A stretch of DNA of 64,000 bases from Solanum dulcamara (GCF_947179165.1 NC_077247.1:17463501-17527500), one strand, 5' to 3'; numbered from the stretch's first letter, positions 1-11,970 are shown. Made by a program: numbers and translations. The notes: generated by a model from the letters alone, not told the origin.

Positions 1-1270
1 AGATATTATATCATATGATGGTAGCCAACTCAGTAGGATAAGGCTACAAGTCAATAACGATAATATATCGGCCATAACATGCTTAGGCCATTAGGATCAT
101 GACAGAAGAAAAATTAAAGCCTTGAGATACCTTTCAATAAAAGCCCAAAAGGTGTCTCTATGCAGCTTGGCCAACCGAAAGTAATGCAACCATGTAGGAA
201 TCGACAAGGCTACAAGGATGAGCCATAACTAATCAATAAGACGCTAGTGCTACACTCGTGACTAGACAAGTTCAAACCAATAAAATGAGGTTAATAACAA
301 CTATAATCAATATCTAAATTCATTGAAAACATTCCAACAATATCTTGAATGAACGACAATCTCTCGAGGCAATATAACTAGGCATACTCCACGTCGTTCA
401 ATCCAAAAACCATCAAACGTGACTCCTATAAGAATCACACCAAACCCCCCATTACCTTCATAACCCTAAAACCATAAATACACTATAATAATAGCCAAAC
501 TAACTAAGACTAAGGGGCTTCCCACAACCATAATATCAAAAACACCACCACGCAGCTTAAAAATCTATAATAATGATACTGGACATGGAATTACGAATGA
601 GGGTTGTAAAAATAAGATTATCTCAATGAAAATACTTGAAATAAGGAGCTTAAGAATCTATCTTCTTGAGTCAATAATAAACGGAGTCTAAATCAACAAG
701 AAAATTATACCACAACAATGAGCTCACGACGTAGAGAAATTTTTGTTAAACTTCTGAGATGAGAATCTAAGCATCTAAGGGGTATTTGGAAGCTGGGTTT
801 ATGATTTTTTTGAGTTTTGCTCTGTTCTTAATGGAAAAAATGAAGTATATGGGTGTATATAAAGGATAACCGACTTAGAGCTAGGGGGACCCACTTCAAG
901 GTACCTGTCTGTGCAGTCTAACAAAAACGTGCATATCTCATTATTTTGAAGTCGTGTGGGAAAACGGTTTAGTTCATTGGAAACTAGACTCGTAGAAATT
1001 CAACTTTATAGGCATGGTCATTCCAAATCTTTATATATTAGGAGAAAATTATTGATACATTTGACCCAAAATTTCAAAGAATTCCTTAACAATATTTATA
1101 ATAACTTTTGTCGACTTTTATTTCAAAACTTCCTTGACTTCCACACTTAACATACGAACTTTGTGCAATTAAAATAACTCATAAAATATCCTTCCTAATA
1201 TATTAAGAAGTCTTAGTCTTATTCCAAAAGTACAAGTTAATTCTAACGTTCAAACAGGCATAGTGTTACA
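1..1270 (-). repeat. 3' LTR of a gypsy element, cut by the window edge
   Basis: On the minus strand this block begins TGTAACAC at 1270. It is preceded by a polypurine tract (1271-1283, AAGAGGGGAAGGA on the minus strand) and lies just downstream of integrase remnants, which is the position of a 3' LTR. The far end is outside the window. After the first eight bases its sequence does not match the LTR at 3896-6260 by eye, although that LTR sits at the other end of the same interval. No coding sequence is seen here; short open frames have no recognisable domains. Confidence 0.7.
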
Positions 1271-1510
1271 TCCTTCCCCTCTTAGGAACATTCGTCCTCG
1301 AATGATAACAATTTTTGCAGCAGCATCAGAAACAATACAAGAACTCATATATCTCATAAGTAACATGCCTCATACTCAAATGTGGGACTAACACTTGGAA
1401 GGAACGAACATGTGTGGATATTTGGACTTCATGTCCTCCTCAGCTTCCCGCGTCAGCTCCTCAACATTTTAGCTCTGTCGCAACACTTTCATATAAGCTA
1501 TATTCTTATT

Positions 1511-1950
1511 TCAAAATCTTCTTGTTTGGCTATTTACTATGGCAACAAGGACTTCCTCATAAGATATATCCTCTAAAATCTGAACATCTGTTGTTGGAAC
1601 TATACATACTGGATCTCCAATACACCTCCGTAACATAGAAACATGAAAAACTGGGTGTACTTCTCCTAACTCTAGAGTTAACTCTAGCTCATAGTCAACT
1701 GATCTATCCATCGCATGAAGTGGTAAGGCCCAATGTACCTAGGGCTCAACTTGCCCTTTTGTCCAAATTTCATAATGCCTTTCATGGGCGAAACTTTCAG
1801 AAAGACCTAGTCGTCAACATCAAACTCTAAGTCTCGTTGCTTAACATCCGCATAAGATTTTTGACGGCTCTAAGCTGTCAACAACCTTTCTCTAATTAAC
1901 TTAACCTATTCCCCAACCTACTGCACTAAGTCTGGTCCAAACAACCCTAA
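1511..1950 (-). pseudogene. Integrase C-terminal fragment (GPY/F and chromodomain-like tail)
   Basis: The clearest part is the HPVFHVSMLRRC motif, followed by an EDISYEEV segment that corresponds to the start of the chromodomain-like tail of Tekay/Del chromoviruses. The upstream part (1720-1950) shows the same family in broken frames, including GPDLV and an EFDV-type stretch. The reading frame carries stops and has no catalytic core. It is the 3' end of the decayed element 1271-3895. Confidence 0.75.
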
Positions 1951-1965
1951 TTCTCGAACCTCAAA

Positions 1966-2439
1966 CTAACTAAGAGGAGATGTACCCTTGAGGTATGAAA
2001 TGAAATGACCCTTAGGTATTGTTGGACTACCCTTCCACTCAATGACTGGCTCATTTAGAAACTGGAATTTGACAACTCGAGTTCTACAATCGATTAAGGT
2101 ATAACAAACATGAAGCCAATTCATACCTAGAATGACATCAAAGTCTACCATGTCTAACCCAACTAAGTCTGCTGAAGTATCTCTATGATAGATAGAAATT
2201 GTACAATCTCTACAGACTCTCTTTGCTAGAATAGACTCACCAACCAGAGTAGAAACACTGAAGGGCTCTAAAAGATGCTCGGGACAGATCCCAAACTTCA
2301 CAGCTACATATGAAGTCACGAAAGATAAAGTTGCACCCACCCGGATCAAGTAATGCATAAATACCATAAAAAGAGACTTTAAGCATATTAGTGACAACGT
2401 ATAGCAACTTATCTTGGTCTTGGAGACTAGCCATAGCAT
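1966..2439 (-). pseudogene. Retroviral-type aspartic protease fragment of gypsy element
   Basis: Two overlapping frames carry the two halves of one protease. One holds YALLDPGG, the active-site region; the other holds LSFVTSYVAVKF, then LLEPFSVSTLVGESI and DVILGMNWLH. The jump between frames at the DPG triad indicates a small indel exactly in the active-site loop. Length and order match the protease of the intact element here (DPGANLSF near 49785). It would have cleaved the element's own polyprotein and is dead in this copy. Confidence 0.8.
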
Positions 2440-2481
2440 CAGATGGTTTAAACCTCCGTCTATCCCTGAAGTAGTACCTCT

Positions 2482-3679
2482 TTAGCCAACTCTATCGAAT
2501 GGCGTTGTTGAAGAATATTGAGCCTTGTTTCCCCCATTACCTTGTCTGTCTGACGGGCAATCTCTTATAAAGTGATCCATCTGACCACATTTGTAACAGC
2601 CACTAGAGTCATCATGACACTCCCCCAAATGTAGTCTACCACACTTACCACAAGGCATCTTACGTGAAGAACCTTGGGCCACACTCTCTTGAGACTGAGA
2701 GCCTTGAGATCTAAAATTCTGGTTACTCTAATTTCTCTGGTCATTCATATTGTTTGATATTGGTACACTAGCTAATGATGGTGCATAACCAAAAGACCTC
2801 CTTTGAAAGAAAGATCGGTTTCCATTACCACTCTTCTGGTGATTAGTATCATTACCTGCAGAGCTCGCTTTCTTACATTGGTGCTTCTCTCTATCTTTCT
2901 TCTTGTTCTCCTCGACTTTTTGTGCATATACCATACTGGAGTTGTCCATAACTTAAATCAATAATGCAGCCTGACACTCCTTCTTTACATGTTTGCTTAG
3001 CCGGAGACAAACTTCCTCATCTTTGCTATCACATCAGGGATCATCTTTGAAGAATACATGGACAGCTGGATGAAGTTAAAGTTGTACTCTTTCAAAGTCA
3101 ACCCCTCTTTCTTCAGGTTCAAAACTCCTAAACTTTTGCTTCCCTCATCTCTCAAGGAAAGAAGTGGTCTATAAATGTATTCTGAAACTCATCCCAAAAA
3201 TAGGCTCAACATCCATACCACGACTCTCCTCCCACTAATTGTACCAGACATTTGAAACATCCTTGAATTGATAAGAGAAAAGCTTAACTCCCTCAATCTC
3301 GATCTTATGCGTAGCTTTGAAGATCTTCCACATCTCATCTGTGAAGTTTTGGAGATCTTCCTCAAACTTGATCCGGTGAAGACTGGTGGGTTCATCTTCA
3401 AAAAGTCTCTAATCCTTGTAGCAACAGAGTGATTTGACGGCCTGATTAGGCAGCCATAAACTGGCAAGCATGGTAATCGCTCCTTTAAATTCCACCTCAG
3501 AAACAAGGGGTAGGATGAGTAGTGTGTGTCTGTGGAACCTCTTGAGTTCCATTGTCATCCTCAAGTTCAGCTACTCGGGCTTTGCTATTTGCCTACATTC
3601 CAGACGGTGGAGGCATAGTAGTCGGTTTGATCTCATTGTCGACAATGTTCCTCTGATTGAGAGTGCATTTTGAAGGCAT
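2482..3679 (-). pseudogene. Gag pseudogene with zinc knuckle
   Basis: The start codon is probably at 3679 on the minus strand (MPSKCTLNQ). The body is split over several frames; one (3189-3506) contains SRIRDFLKMNPP-like capsid sequence related to gag at 50985. The 3' part holds the nucleocapsid: a CGKCGRLHLGEC module followed by a CX2CX4HX4C knuckle (CYKCGQMDHFIRDC). Gag would form the retrotransposon particle. Stops and frameshifts at several points make it a pseudogene. Confidence 0.75.
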
Positions 3680-3878
3680 GATCTAAAAATGTGAAACACG
3701 CGAGTTAGAAGGGGATTTTATAGAGTTAAACTCTATCGCATGAATTTGGAGTATGAAATAGGTGAGACAATTCCTTAAGTCCCATAGCCTCCCCTTTATA
3801 GACATAGTGTGCTTCACACAAATAAGGAGGACTCTACTAGATTCGGCTTCATACACATCCTAGGACTCTTGAACTATG

Positions 3879-3891
3879 TGCTCTGATACCA
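3879..3891 (-). other. Primer-binding site (initiator tRNA-Met type)
   Basis: The minus strand reads TGGTATCAGAGCA, which matches the complement of the 3' end of plant initiator tRNA-Met. It lies 4 bases inside the LTR edge at 3896, the standard position for minus-strand priming. It fixes the orientation of the element and identifies 3896-6260 as its 5' LTR. Confidence 0.85.
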
Positions 3892-3895
3892 AATT

Positions 3896-6260
3896 TGTCA
3901 CACCCCGAGTCTATACCCTAGGAGTGGTCGGCACTTAGAAACCATTGCTGGTTTCCAAGAGAACCCTTGGCCTGGCTAAATACTCGGTGGAAGACTTAAC
4001 TCAATAGAAATAGTATTATAAGGGTGAGCAATTAATGTACTTAAAAGGGAAACTCATGCATCTCAAAATAAATCTCTGAATAGATAAATAGTATTTAAAA
4101 ACATAACTCTGAAGAGCAAACCTGAATGTACTCTAAACTGTGTCTGTGTCTATGAATCCTCTAGAACTGACTCTGAATAGTTACCGGGATAGGCCCATGG
4201 CTACCTCAAAAGACTAATAAACAAATACTGAAATGAAATAAATGAAACTGAAGGAGCTCATTCGAAGGCAAGGAGATCTCACCAAAGGCTAAGTGGAAGG
4301 TGATCTTCAATGATACGCCTGTTGAGGATCTCTAATATTTGTATCTGCATCATGAAATGATGAAGCGTCGAAAGACGTTAGTACATGGAATGTACGGTAT
4401 GTAAAATAGCGGAAAAGAAACATATTCAAGAAAATACTCAATAAAATGAATACCAAAATAACTCAACTTAATAAAGCATGCAATATAAGGATAAGAGAAG
4501 GCTTTACAAGAACATAAATAAGTGACTGCAACTCAGTATAAAAAATAATATTTACTCTTTGGGGAGTTTCTCTAACCGACAACCATCACTATAAGCTTCG
4601 TGATGATACAACAAACTGATGTCATTGCCAGAGCCGTCCTATACATTGTCATGGTAAGGGACGCAAACTCATTTCATGGATCTAATAAAAGTCCATATCA
4701 AGGACTGAAATGAGGAGTCATCCGAACCAACAGTATGATCCTACCCTATGCTGGCTACATAGTTTATGAAATTTGAGTTATCTAGACTCTTGTCCAAATC
4801 GATGCTTAATACTACTCCAAAAATATATTATTATGATCATGAACTCAAGTGAGTGAAAATACTCAAAATAATATTTCATTAGTTTTTTTGGACTTTACGT
4901 AATTTTACTCAACTCTTCTCAACTCATTACATTCTTTTTGAAAAATAGTATACTTCTCAAACTCAGTAAAGGTATAAAGTATAGCTTTTGATTTCTCAAC
5001 TCAGTCTCAAACAAATACATTCACTCTAACTCATTAGACTCAATAAAAGACATGCTTAAAATCAGTGAATGAAAGACTTCTCAAACTCAATATATGCTTA
5101 AAATCCTTTCTCAATTAAGACATGAATTGTATCATTCTTTAACTCAAAATAATGCATAGAAGTAAACAATGTAGATACTCATCTAGGGTTCATGAGAATG
5201 CAATCATGAAAACAAATTCAAGAACTTGAACTCATAGGAATAATCTCCATATCAACAAATATACAAGAAACTCAAAGAAAGATTACATAACTAACTCAAA
5301 ACTTAATATAACGGAATTGAAACTCAAGCTTGAACTCTTAATTACAGAATTGAGATGTGGGGCATGTGGATGAACTTAGTCGAACGCACGAACAGACTTA
5401 CATACCTAAAAGATCGTTGTTCTAAGCGAAACTCGAAGAACATGGTTGAAACGCTCGAACCCTAGCTTTTTTCCTCTCCAATCCTTACTCTCAAAATATT
5501 CTTAGTGTTAATGAGAGAAAAGCATCGTGGGGTACTAATATGAGGATTATTTTAGTCCCGAAACGTCAGGACTTGGTTCAGAAAAGGTGGTAAAAGATGA
5601 TTTTACCCCTCATTAAACTGTCACTGGGGCTCTACGGGTCGACCTACGGACCATAAGAACTCCTACGGGTTGTAGAAGACCCCTCATAGAAGTTGGTGTA
5701 AAATTGGACATTTTGGAAATTGACCTCTTGGGTCTACGAACCTCTTTCTATAGGTCGTACTCCCTAAGACGAGTCGTACAAGGTCTAGTAGGATTTCCCT
5801 GAGGGACATGGGGCTTGGGGTCTACCAACCCCTCTATGGTTCGTAGAACCTCAAACGGATTATAGAACTTAGTTGTGAGACTTGGTGCACATTCCAGTAG
5901 CTACTGAAATGTGACATAGGATCTACGAGCTAGACTTATGGGTTGTAGGAAATTCGACGAGTTGTAGGAATGGTTCATTGAATGGAGTCCGAAGATTAGG
6001 CTCAGGGTCATTTCTACGGACTGTAGGACCCTTCCTACGTTCCGTAGAATCTTTTACGGATCGTAAAAGCCACTCGTAAAACGAATCTCAGAAACTCAAA
6101 TTTTTACTAAGTGTTGTAGGATTCTACGAGGCTCTCCTACGGTTCGTAGATGTGTCTACGAGTCGTAGGTGGCACTCTGGACACACCTCTAAGGCAGAAA
6201 CTCAATCTTTCTCTATGCTCCTCGAGACTGATCTATGTTAAAAGAGTTCGAGGTGTTACA
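3896..6260 (-). repeat. 5' LTR of minus-strand gypsy element (about 2.4 kb)
   Basis: The block is bounded on the plus strand by TGTCACACCCC at 3896 and GTGTTACA at 6260, giving the TG...CA ends of an LTR, with the primer-binding site adjacent on the left. It shares short blocks with the solo LTR at 18013-20166, for example GTTGAGGATCTCTAATA and the GTACATG-ATGTAC stretch near 4380. The U3-side third (5620-6180) is packed with short CG-centred palindromes. No host gene is visible in it. Confidence 0.85.
5620..6180. repeat. Cluster of imperfect CTACG...CGTAG palindromes in LTR
   Basis: More than ten variants of a short dyad recur here, among them CTACGGGTCGACC, CTACGGGTTGTAG, CTACGGTTCGTAG, TACGGATCGTA and CTACGAGTCGTAG. 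Spacing is irregular, about 30-60 bp, so this is not a simple tandem array. The cluster is CG-rich compared with the surrounding LTR. Its role is unknown. Confidence 0.6.
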
Positions 6261-7229
6261 ACATTCATCTTTATAAGTTGTAAAACTCAGACATTTTCTA
6301 CTTGAGATTGATGTATATAATTAAAAAGGACATATTTTTTGTGGTTAACTTAACTATCTAATAGACAGAAAAAAATACGCATAAAAAATATTCAAATTTG
6401 AATCGAAAATGTCTAATTCAAATTCTTTATTAGGACTTAAGGTGTTGAATTAGAATAGAGCTTAATCAAGTGTCTAAATAAAATATTCTGATAAGTTTAA
6501 AGGGTCGGTTATATATTAAGGCAAAAAAAAACAAGGAGAAGAGGCGAAGACAGTTGTATGGAGGCAAGTGGCAACAAAGGAGAGGTTGGAAAGAGAAAAA
6601 TTGATGGTCAATTAATTATTATTGGCATTTTGGTATCAAATACATAGCAGCCGTTGATTTTATATAAAATCATGTGGCATGATCTTAGCTAACATCCACT
6701 AATACTGAACTAAAACCTTCTGGAGGGAATCTCAACTTGTCCAATTTAAATTAGTTGTTCTTGCGAACTAATTGTTTTCAAATCACTTGCCGTTGTAATA
6801 CTACAAGTTGATCTGAACTTTCGAATCAGTGTCTACACTATGTTTCACTTGAAAGAGGAAGCAAGCTATCCCTCGTGTTGTCGCTTAATAAAAGCCTTCC
6901 GATAACATATACAATTTGTTAAAGGCTTTCAAGTCCCAACATTCAACACAAGGGTTTTGGGTGAGTGGTGCTAAAAATAGCTTTAAAGATAGTCTCGGCA
7001 ACACCAGGTATTAATTGCAAACCAAGAAAATATAACCAATGATTATTTGGAATACTGAATTGGACAATAGATTAAAAATGCTTAAGAAACATAGTAAACA
7101 GCTATTTATGTGATCAGTGAACAACAACAAGATTCCATAAAAACCTAAAGGTAAACCATTTCTGGTCCTTTCACAAAATGCACATTAGCCAGACTGGAAA
7201 ATGCAGCTCTGCCTCCATTATCACAAATA
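6261..7229. other. Intergenic DNA and 3' flank of the WDR76-like gene
   Basis: AT-rich sequence between the LTR edge and the stop codon of the minus-strand gene. The part nearest 7229 must include the gene's 3' UTR, but I could not place a polyadenylation site with confidence. No ORF, RNA gene or repeat family was recognised. Confidence 0.5.
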
Positions 7230-10200
7230 CTAGGATCTACAGCCACCAACTAAAGATGCTGTCCAGATATATACCTGCCCACCACTTGTAGCCCCTGCAA
7301 GCATTCCAACTTCTTCATGATGTGCATCAAAACGGCATGGAATAGCAGTCATGTGTTCGCTTCGTAAGGTAAAATCAAGTTTCTTGTCAGCTACTGAGAT
7401 TACATCAACTCCTCTTTGAATATTACCAATGTAGATGTAGGAATCATCCCAACCCCATATTCCTCTGCTTCCCCAAGTAAACATATACAGAAAATAATGA
7501 TGTTAGTCTATGATGACAAGTGAGAAGTCTAGTGTAAATAATAGCCACATTAACTTCTGGAAATATGCACAACCAACTGCCTATAACCAGCACAAAATTG
7601 AACAGATTACAAGTAATCATCTTCTTTTTTTCTGCTCAAGGCATTATCTCAAAAAGGAGGAATAAGCTTTTAGTAATTCTGTCCCATAAACTGGATGCTC
7701 AAAGGAGAATAATTTATATAGCTTGTAGCAAATTATCTCAACATCACATCAATGTATAGAGAAAGTAGAATAACTGTGCACAATAGCTTCTGCAGTGTAA
7801 AAAAAACATCACTACATCAAAAGCTTAGGGGAGATGGTAATGTAACTCATAGCATAAATGTAAAAATTTGTTATTAAGGGACAAGCCATACCTGAATGAG
7901 GAAATCCATCTGTTTGTGTGATTATAATGGGAGATCATAGATGTATCTTCATAATTAGCGCCACTCAACAAACCAACATTATTATCAATACTGCACTAAC
8001 CGAAATAAAAAGAAAAAGAATTAGCCATGCCAAGATCTGCTACAGAGCTGAAAATAAAATAATCAAGTAAGGCGCTTAAAAATTAAGAACATAGAATAGT
8101 AAGCTTTCATTTTTCTCAACTAACCACAATATAACCTATAAGAATGGCAACATAAATACCTTGTTGTGGCAAGAAACCTTCCAGAAGGTGAAAAGTAAGC
8201 CGAGTGCACTGCTCTTTTGTGGAAGACAGTTTGCAAAGATTTTGGTTTATGGGCACCAACTTTTCTCAAATCCCAAATGCATGCACTACCATCTGTAGAA
8301 CTAGTTGCCATAATATTACAGTTTTCAGAGGTAAAATCTATTGTGTTGATCCTTTCGTCATGCAATTTCCACGATGCTGAAGATTTTCCTGTCCTTAGAT
8401 CCAAAATACCAAGTTCCCCACTGCCTTCACCATAATATATGGACTTCATATCATGTGGTCTCAGTGATATGGAAAATATGGGATGTTCACTCAAATATGC
8501 CAAACCAAACATTTCCTTTTCAATGTCCATCACCCTGATAAATCCATCATAGCAAGAAGTGAACATCTGCAAGAAGAAAGGCAAGAGTAATTCAAACACA
8601 CATATCTAGAGCTGTTTGTCACTCATGACGCCTTATCCAAACCTGTAAAATCAAAATGCCTATTAGTCAAGAACCTCTTTCCTTATTTTTCCTCTTAACA
8701 GCATTGATCAGCATTATAAAAATCCCTTCCTAGCATAATCCAGGAAACCAAGAGAGCAGTTACAATAGCCATATAAAGACGAGCAATAAAACAGTAAAAT
8801 CCATTATTGCTACATCACAGAATACTAGCAAAAACTTGTAAAGGTACTAAACACAGTTCGAACACAAATGCAATTTTTAAGTTTGTTTCCTTTCTAAAGC
8901 ATGCATTTCCACCAAATATGCCTAGCCATATGAAAAGAAAGGTCAATGTAAGAAGTAAAGGTATCAGCATTTTTTAGCACATATGTTCTAATCACTGTAT
9001 CAGGAAAAATAACTCCTTTATCTTTTTTCATCAAAAAAGATTACTATATCTGGAAACAAATGACCATGCAAGTAAGAAAATTACAAGACTGCTAGCAGTT
9101 TATAACTCTTGAAACAAAAATTAACCATACCTTTGACACAGAAAAAGGGTCCACAAGTATTCCTGAAACTGGCCCCGAATGAGGATGGTACAAATAAATC
9201 GCATCTCCATCCTCCTGTGGAGCATCAACATTCCAGAAACCTATATTGCCAAATTTGTTCCCTACAGCAACCATTCGAACATTGTTGGTGGGAAAAAAAT
9301 GCACATTTAATATTCGTCCTGGTACAACCCGTGCTATGTTGTCTGGTTCCAACTTCAATGATTCCAAATTAACTGCATCAGAAGGCTTTCTTTTCTCTAT
9401 CCAGTCACCTAAAACAGAATTTTTATCCATGCTCTCATCGTCAATCTTATGAGAGAAACCCTTAATAGTTTTAATCAGTTTTTTATTTGGGATATCAGAG
9501 TCCCCATTAAATGCATCTCTCATACTTAGGGGAAGAGGTTCTCGAAGTGACTTTTTGTCAGTGGGTTGTGAGTTCTTGTTAGGTGCTATCCTACCTGGGA
9601 TATCATCAAAATCATCTTTTAGCCCACTGGCGGTAGAAGATTCCGGTGGAATACCTTGAGTCCTGAGAGACCGTCGCAGCACAACGGGTGATTTAGACTT
9701 TTGTTTCTTCTGTGGACTTGCCTGATATGATTTGCTTTGAGCTCTGCCATGTAAAACAAATGGCTAATTAACTTGGGTGCACAAATAAAACTATATGCAT
9801 TAAAACATAGATAAAACGAACAAACATTACACATATGCTTGTCTTTACCTCATTCAGAAGGGTAAAGACTAAAGAAGCACACAAAATTCACAGGAACAAC
9901 ATATTGACTCCTCTGACAGATAATAGAAACAAACAAACATGAATATGGTATTCCTTCCATCGAGTTCAATTGCCAGATCCACTTTTCAGTTGTCGATGGT
10001 ACTTCATTTGTATTTTAACAATAATATTGGGAAGTATACCAGAATTCTAGAACAATAAAAGTTTGAAACTTGTTCCTCTCCGAGACATGTACGCCAAATC
10101 TAATATAGTTAACTCGAAAAGATACAAAGATAAAACATGTCAGCAAACATTTCATATAGGTAAATCCAAAAAAAGAATAAGTTGGAATGAGATAGTAAGA

Positions 10201-10521
10201 AACAAGCCACAGTTACAACGATCTTATTTGCACAGGTATTTTTCTGGGAATCAGCACACTCCCTCATAAGGGTACACCGTAATACGGTATTGAAAGAGTA
10301 GAGTGCTTAAGTGGAACTGAAAATAACTCAAAATAGAGAAAGAAAATAGAGATTTCAAACAAAAAAAAATACAAAAAGGTCCCTCCCTACCTTGGACGCT
10401 TGGTTACTGCGGAAAGTTCAGAAATTCGGGACTGAATCTTAAGGGACGCAAGCATTTCTTCATTGCGCTTTATATTCTCAATCCTTCGCCGCTCGTAATC
10501 CGTCAATTCCCCCGCCGCCAT
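7230..10521 (-). CDS. WDR76: WD40-repeat protein, WDR76/CMR1 family (5 exons, 494 aa)
   Basis: Five exons on the minus strand join in frame with GT-AG introns: 10391-10521, 9131-9743, 8160-8566, 7892-7990 and 7230-7464 (1485 nt with the TAG stop, 494 residues). The start is the first ATG, and the N-terminus (LTDYERRRIENIKRNEEM) has the YExxRxxNIxxN motif typical of WDR76/yeast Cmr1. A basic, low-complexity region follows (residues about 44-165), then WD repeats: VAVGNKFGNIGFWNVD, FTSCYDGFIRVMDIE, SGELGILDLRTGK, ATSSTDGSACIWDLRK, and a last blade ending GGQVYIWTA. The fourth has the WDxR form of a DWD box, used by WD40 receptors to bind DDB1 in CUL4 ubiquitin ligases. Family members are nuclear, chromatin-associated and linked to DNA-damage responses; the Arabidopsis relative I recall is DRS1 (drought sensitivity), which should be checked. 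No frameshift or stop seen, so probably functional. Confidence 0.92.
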
Positions 10522-10629
10522 TGCAATTTTGGAACTTCAGAAGAGGAAAATATTCGGGTTATCAAGTAGGTCGGAATTTCAGAATTATTTTGGGGAAGGG
10601 AAGTTTCTGATATTATATGTTAATAAAAT

Positions 10630-10638
10630 GGCGGGAAA
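10630..10638 (-). promoter_or_regulatory. E2F-type site upstream of the WDR76-like gene
   Basis: The minus strand reads TTTCCCGCC, a perfect plant E2F/DP consensus, 109 bp upstream of the start codon and on the same strand as the gene. E2F sites mark S-phase and DNA-replication or repair genes, which fits the WDR76 family. Binding itself is inferred. Confidence 0.55.
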
Positions 10639-10640
10639 TC

Positions 10641-10648
10641 TACGTGGT
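10641..10648. promoter_or_regulatory. Possible ABRE/G-box-like core
   Basis: TACGTGGT lies immediately upstream of the E2F-type site. It contains the ACGTGG core shared by ABA-responsive elements, but the last base differs from the usual C. A single short core is weak evidence. Confidence 0.25.
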
Positions 10649-11433
10649 GCATTTCTTGCCATGGATTTCTCTAAATTCTGACTCCAAACCCCAAGAAAAC
10701 TCTAATTAATCAAACCATAATTCCTCTCTTATGAATTCAGTATCATTAGAGTGGATGACAGTCTTAAATATTCATTAATTTATTTAAGAAATTAATTTTT
10801 CGGAACTGCCACGATACGTTATTAAATAAGTGATACATCTTTTTTGCCTGTGCTGTAAAATAAAATTAAACATATAACCAAAAAAGGGTGACTATTTGTA
10901 AATTGAGGTTAAGAAATCTTACAGATTTAATGTACTTTTTTTTTTTTTTTTTTTTTTTTTGGGAACAGACCCTACACGAGTCTCCCACCTCTCGTGCACA
11001 GTCAGGGGTTGAGCAGCACCCCCAAGCCTTACCATAAATAATCAAAATAAAATACAAGGAGGGGGACATAAACCTTACCTCCGATCCTATGGTGGTTCAT
11101 AAGTCGGCTAACCTCTTAAGGTCGGCTAACTCATCCCCGATACAAAAAGAGACTAACTATAACTAGAAAGCATTAAACCTGTGAGAGGACTCCTCTCGGT
11201 ACAAATCAACTAAGAAAGCATAAATGAGGGAGACTCTCCCCTTCCATGAGAATACAAGAAAGTAGCCTACACTAGTCCTATTCAAAAACAAGTATACGAA
11301 CCTTCTATCTCGCATGGGTTGGGGAAATTCTTTTCATCTTTGCTCTTTTTAGACATGTCGTACCAAGTAGGTCCAAGGAAAGTTGCAGCAACACCAATCG
11401 TAGCCAAGTTGGGAAAATTAGAGATAAACATGT

Positions 11434-11970
11434 TCAAGAAGGTTGTTTTATCCTTTTTAATCTTCTTCTCCTGAAGCTTGCCATTCCTATCTTGTCTAGC
11501 TTTATGTAGCCCTTGGTTTCTTGTGGAAGTTGTTGAAGGTTGTAGAAGTGTTGTGTATTATCAAGTGTATGGTTGTACTTAGATAATGTATCAGCTGGAA
11601 AATTTGCTTCCCGAAAAACATGTTTGCATTGGAAGTATTCTAGCAGTTGGACCAGTTGTTGGAGTTCGTTAACGTAGTTTTGAATGTTCCAGGGTGGTTT
11701 GATGTCCAGATTCAGCCACTTGATCACAAGTTCCGAATCTACCTCCAATATTACTCTATTATAACCTTGTTGAATGCACCAATTAATGCCAAAACTGGTT
11801 GCCTGCACTTCCGCTTGATTATTTGTTCCAACTCCCAAAGGAGAGGCAAAAGCATATATCAAATTACCCTTATGATCCCTTACTATGCCTCCTGCTCCTA
11901 TCTTTCCTGGGTTGCCTATGGCACTCCCATCAGTGTTAAGTTTAACTATGTTAGGGGGGGTTTGAGCCAT
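11434..11970 (-). pseudogene. LINE ORF2 RNase H domain
   Basis: An open frame of 178 codons with the plant LINE-type RNase H pattern: LNTDGSAIGNPGKIGAGGI at the first catalytic Asp, NNQAEVQA for the Glu, LEVDSELV for the second Asp, and a final REANFPADTLSK with the last Asp. All four acidic positions are kept. It would degrade the RNA of RNA:DNA hybrids. It is out of frame with the upstream domain (11946-12815) across a run of seven G/C at 11954-11960, so the ORF2 tail is broken by a single-base indel. Confidence 0.85.

Larger units (their letters stand above)
1271..3895 (-). mobile_element. Decayed Ty3/gypsy internal region (gag, protease, integrase end only)
   Basis: Reading right to left on the minus strand there is a primer-binding site, gag with zinc knuckles, an aspartic protease, and then directly the C-terminal part of integrase. 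Reverse transcriptase, RNase H and the integrase core are missing. The protease stretch ending near 1966 runs within a few codons into sequence that aligns with the GPDLV segment of integrase in the intact element at 46423-50985. Together with the unlike LTRs on the two sides this suggests a deletion or recombination junction near 1950. Not functional. Confidence 0.85.
10522..10935. other. Promoter and 5' flank of the WDR76-like gene
   Basis: Holds the presumed 5' UTR and promoter. A consensus E2F-type site lies at 10630-10638 and an ACGTGG core next to it. No clear TATA box was seen. From about 10740 to the LINE poly-T the sequence is AT-rich with nothing recognised. Confidence 0.55.

Noticed and set aside
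3879..3891. tRNA gene at tRNA-Met-like sequences
   Set aside because: Only 13 bases match and each lies next to an LTR or viral leader, so these are primer-binding sites. No cloverleaf is present.
7230..10521. Identification of the WD40 gene as DDB2
   Set aside because: The N-terminal YExxRxxNIxxN motif and the blade sequences fit WDR76/CMR1 better; no DDB2-specific N-terminal zinc-binding segment was seen.
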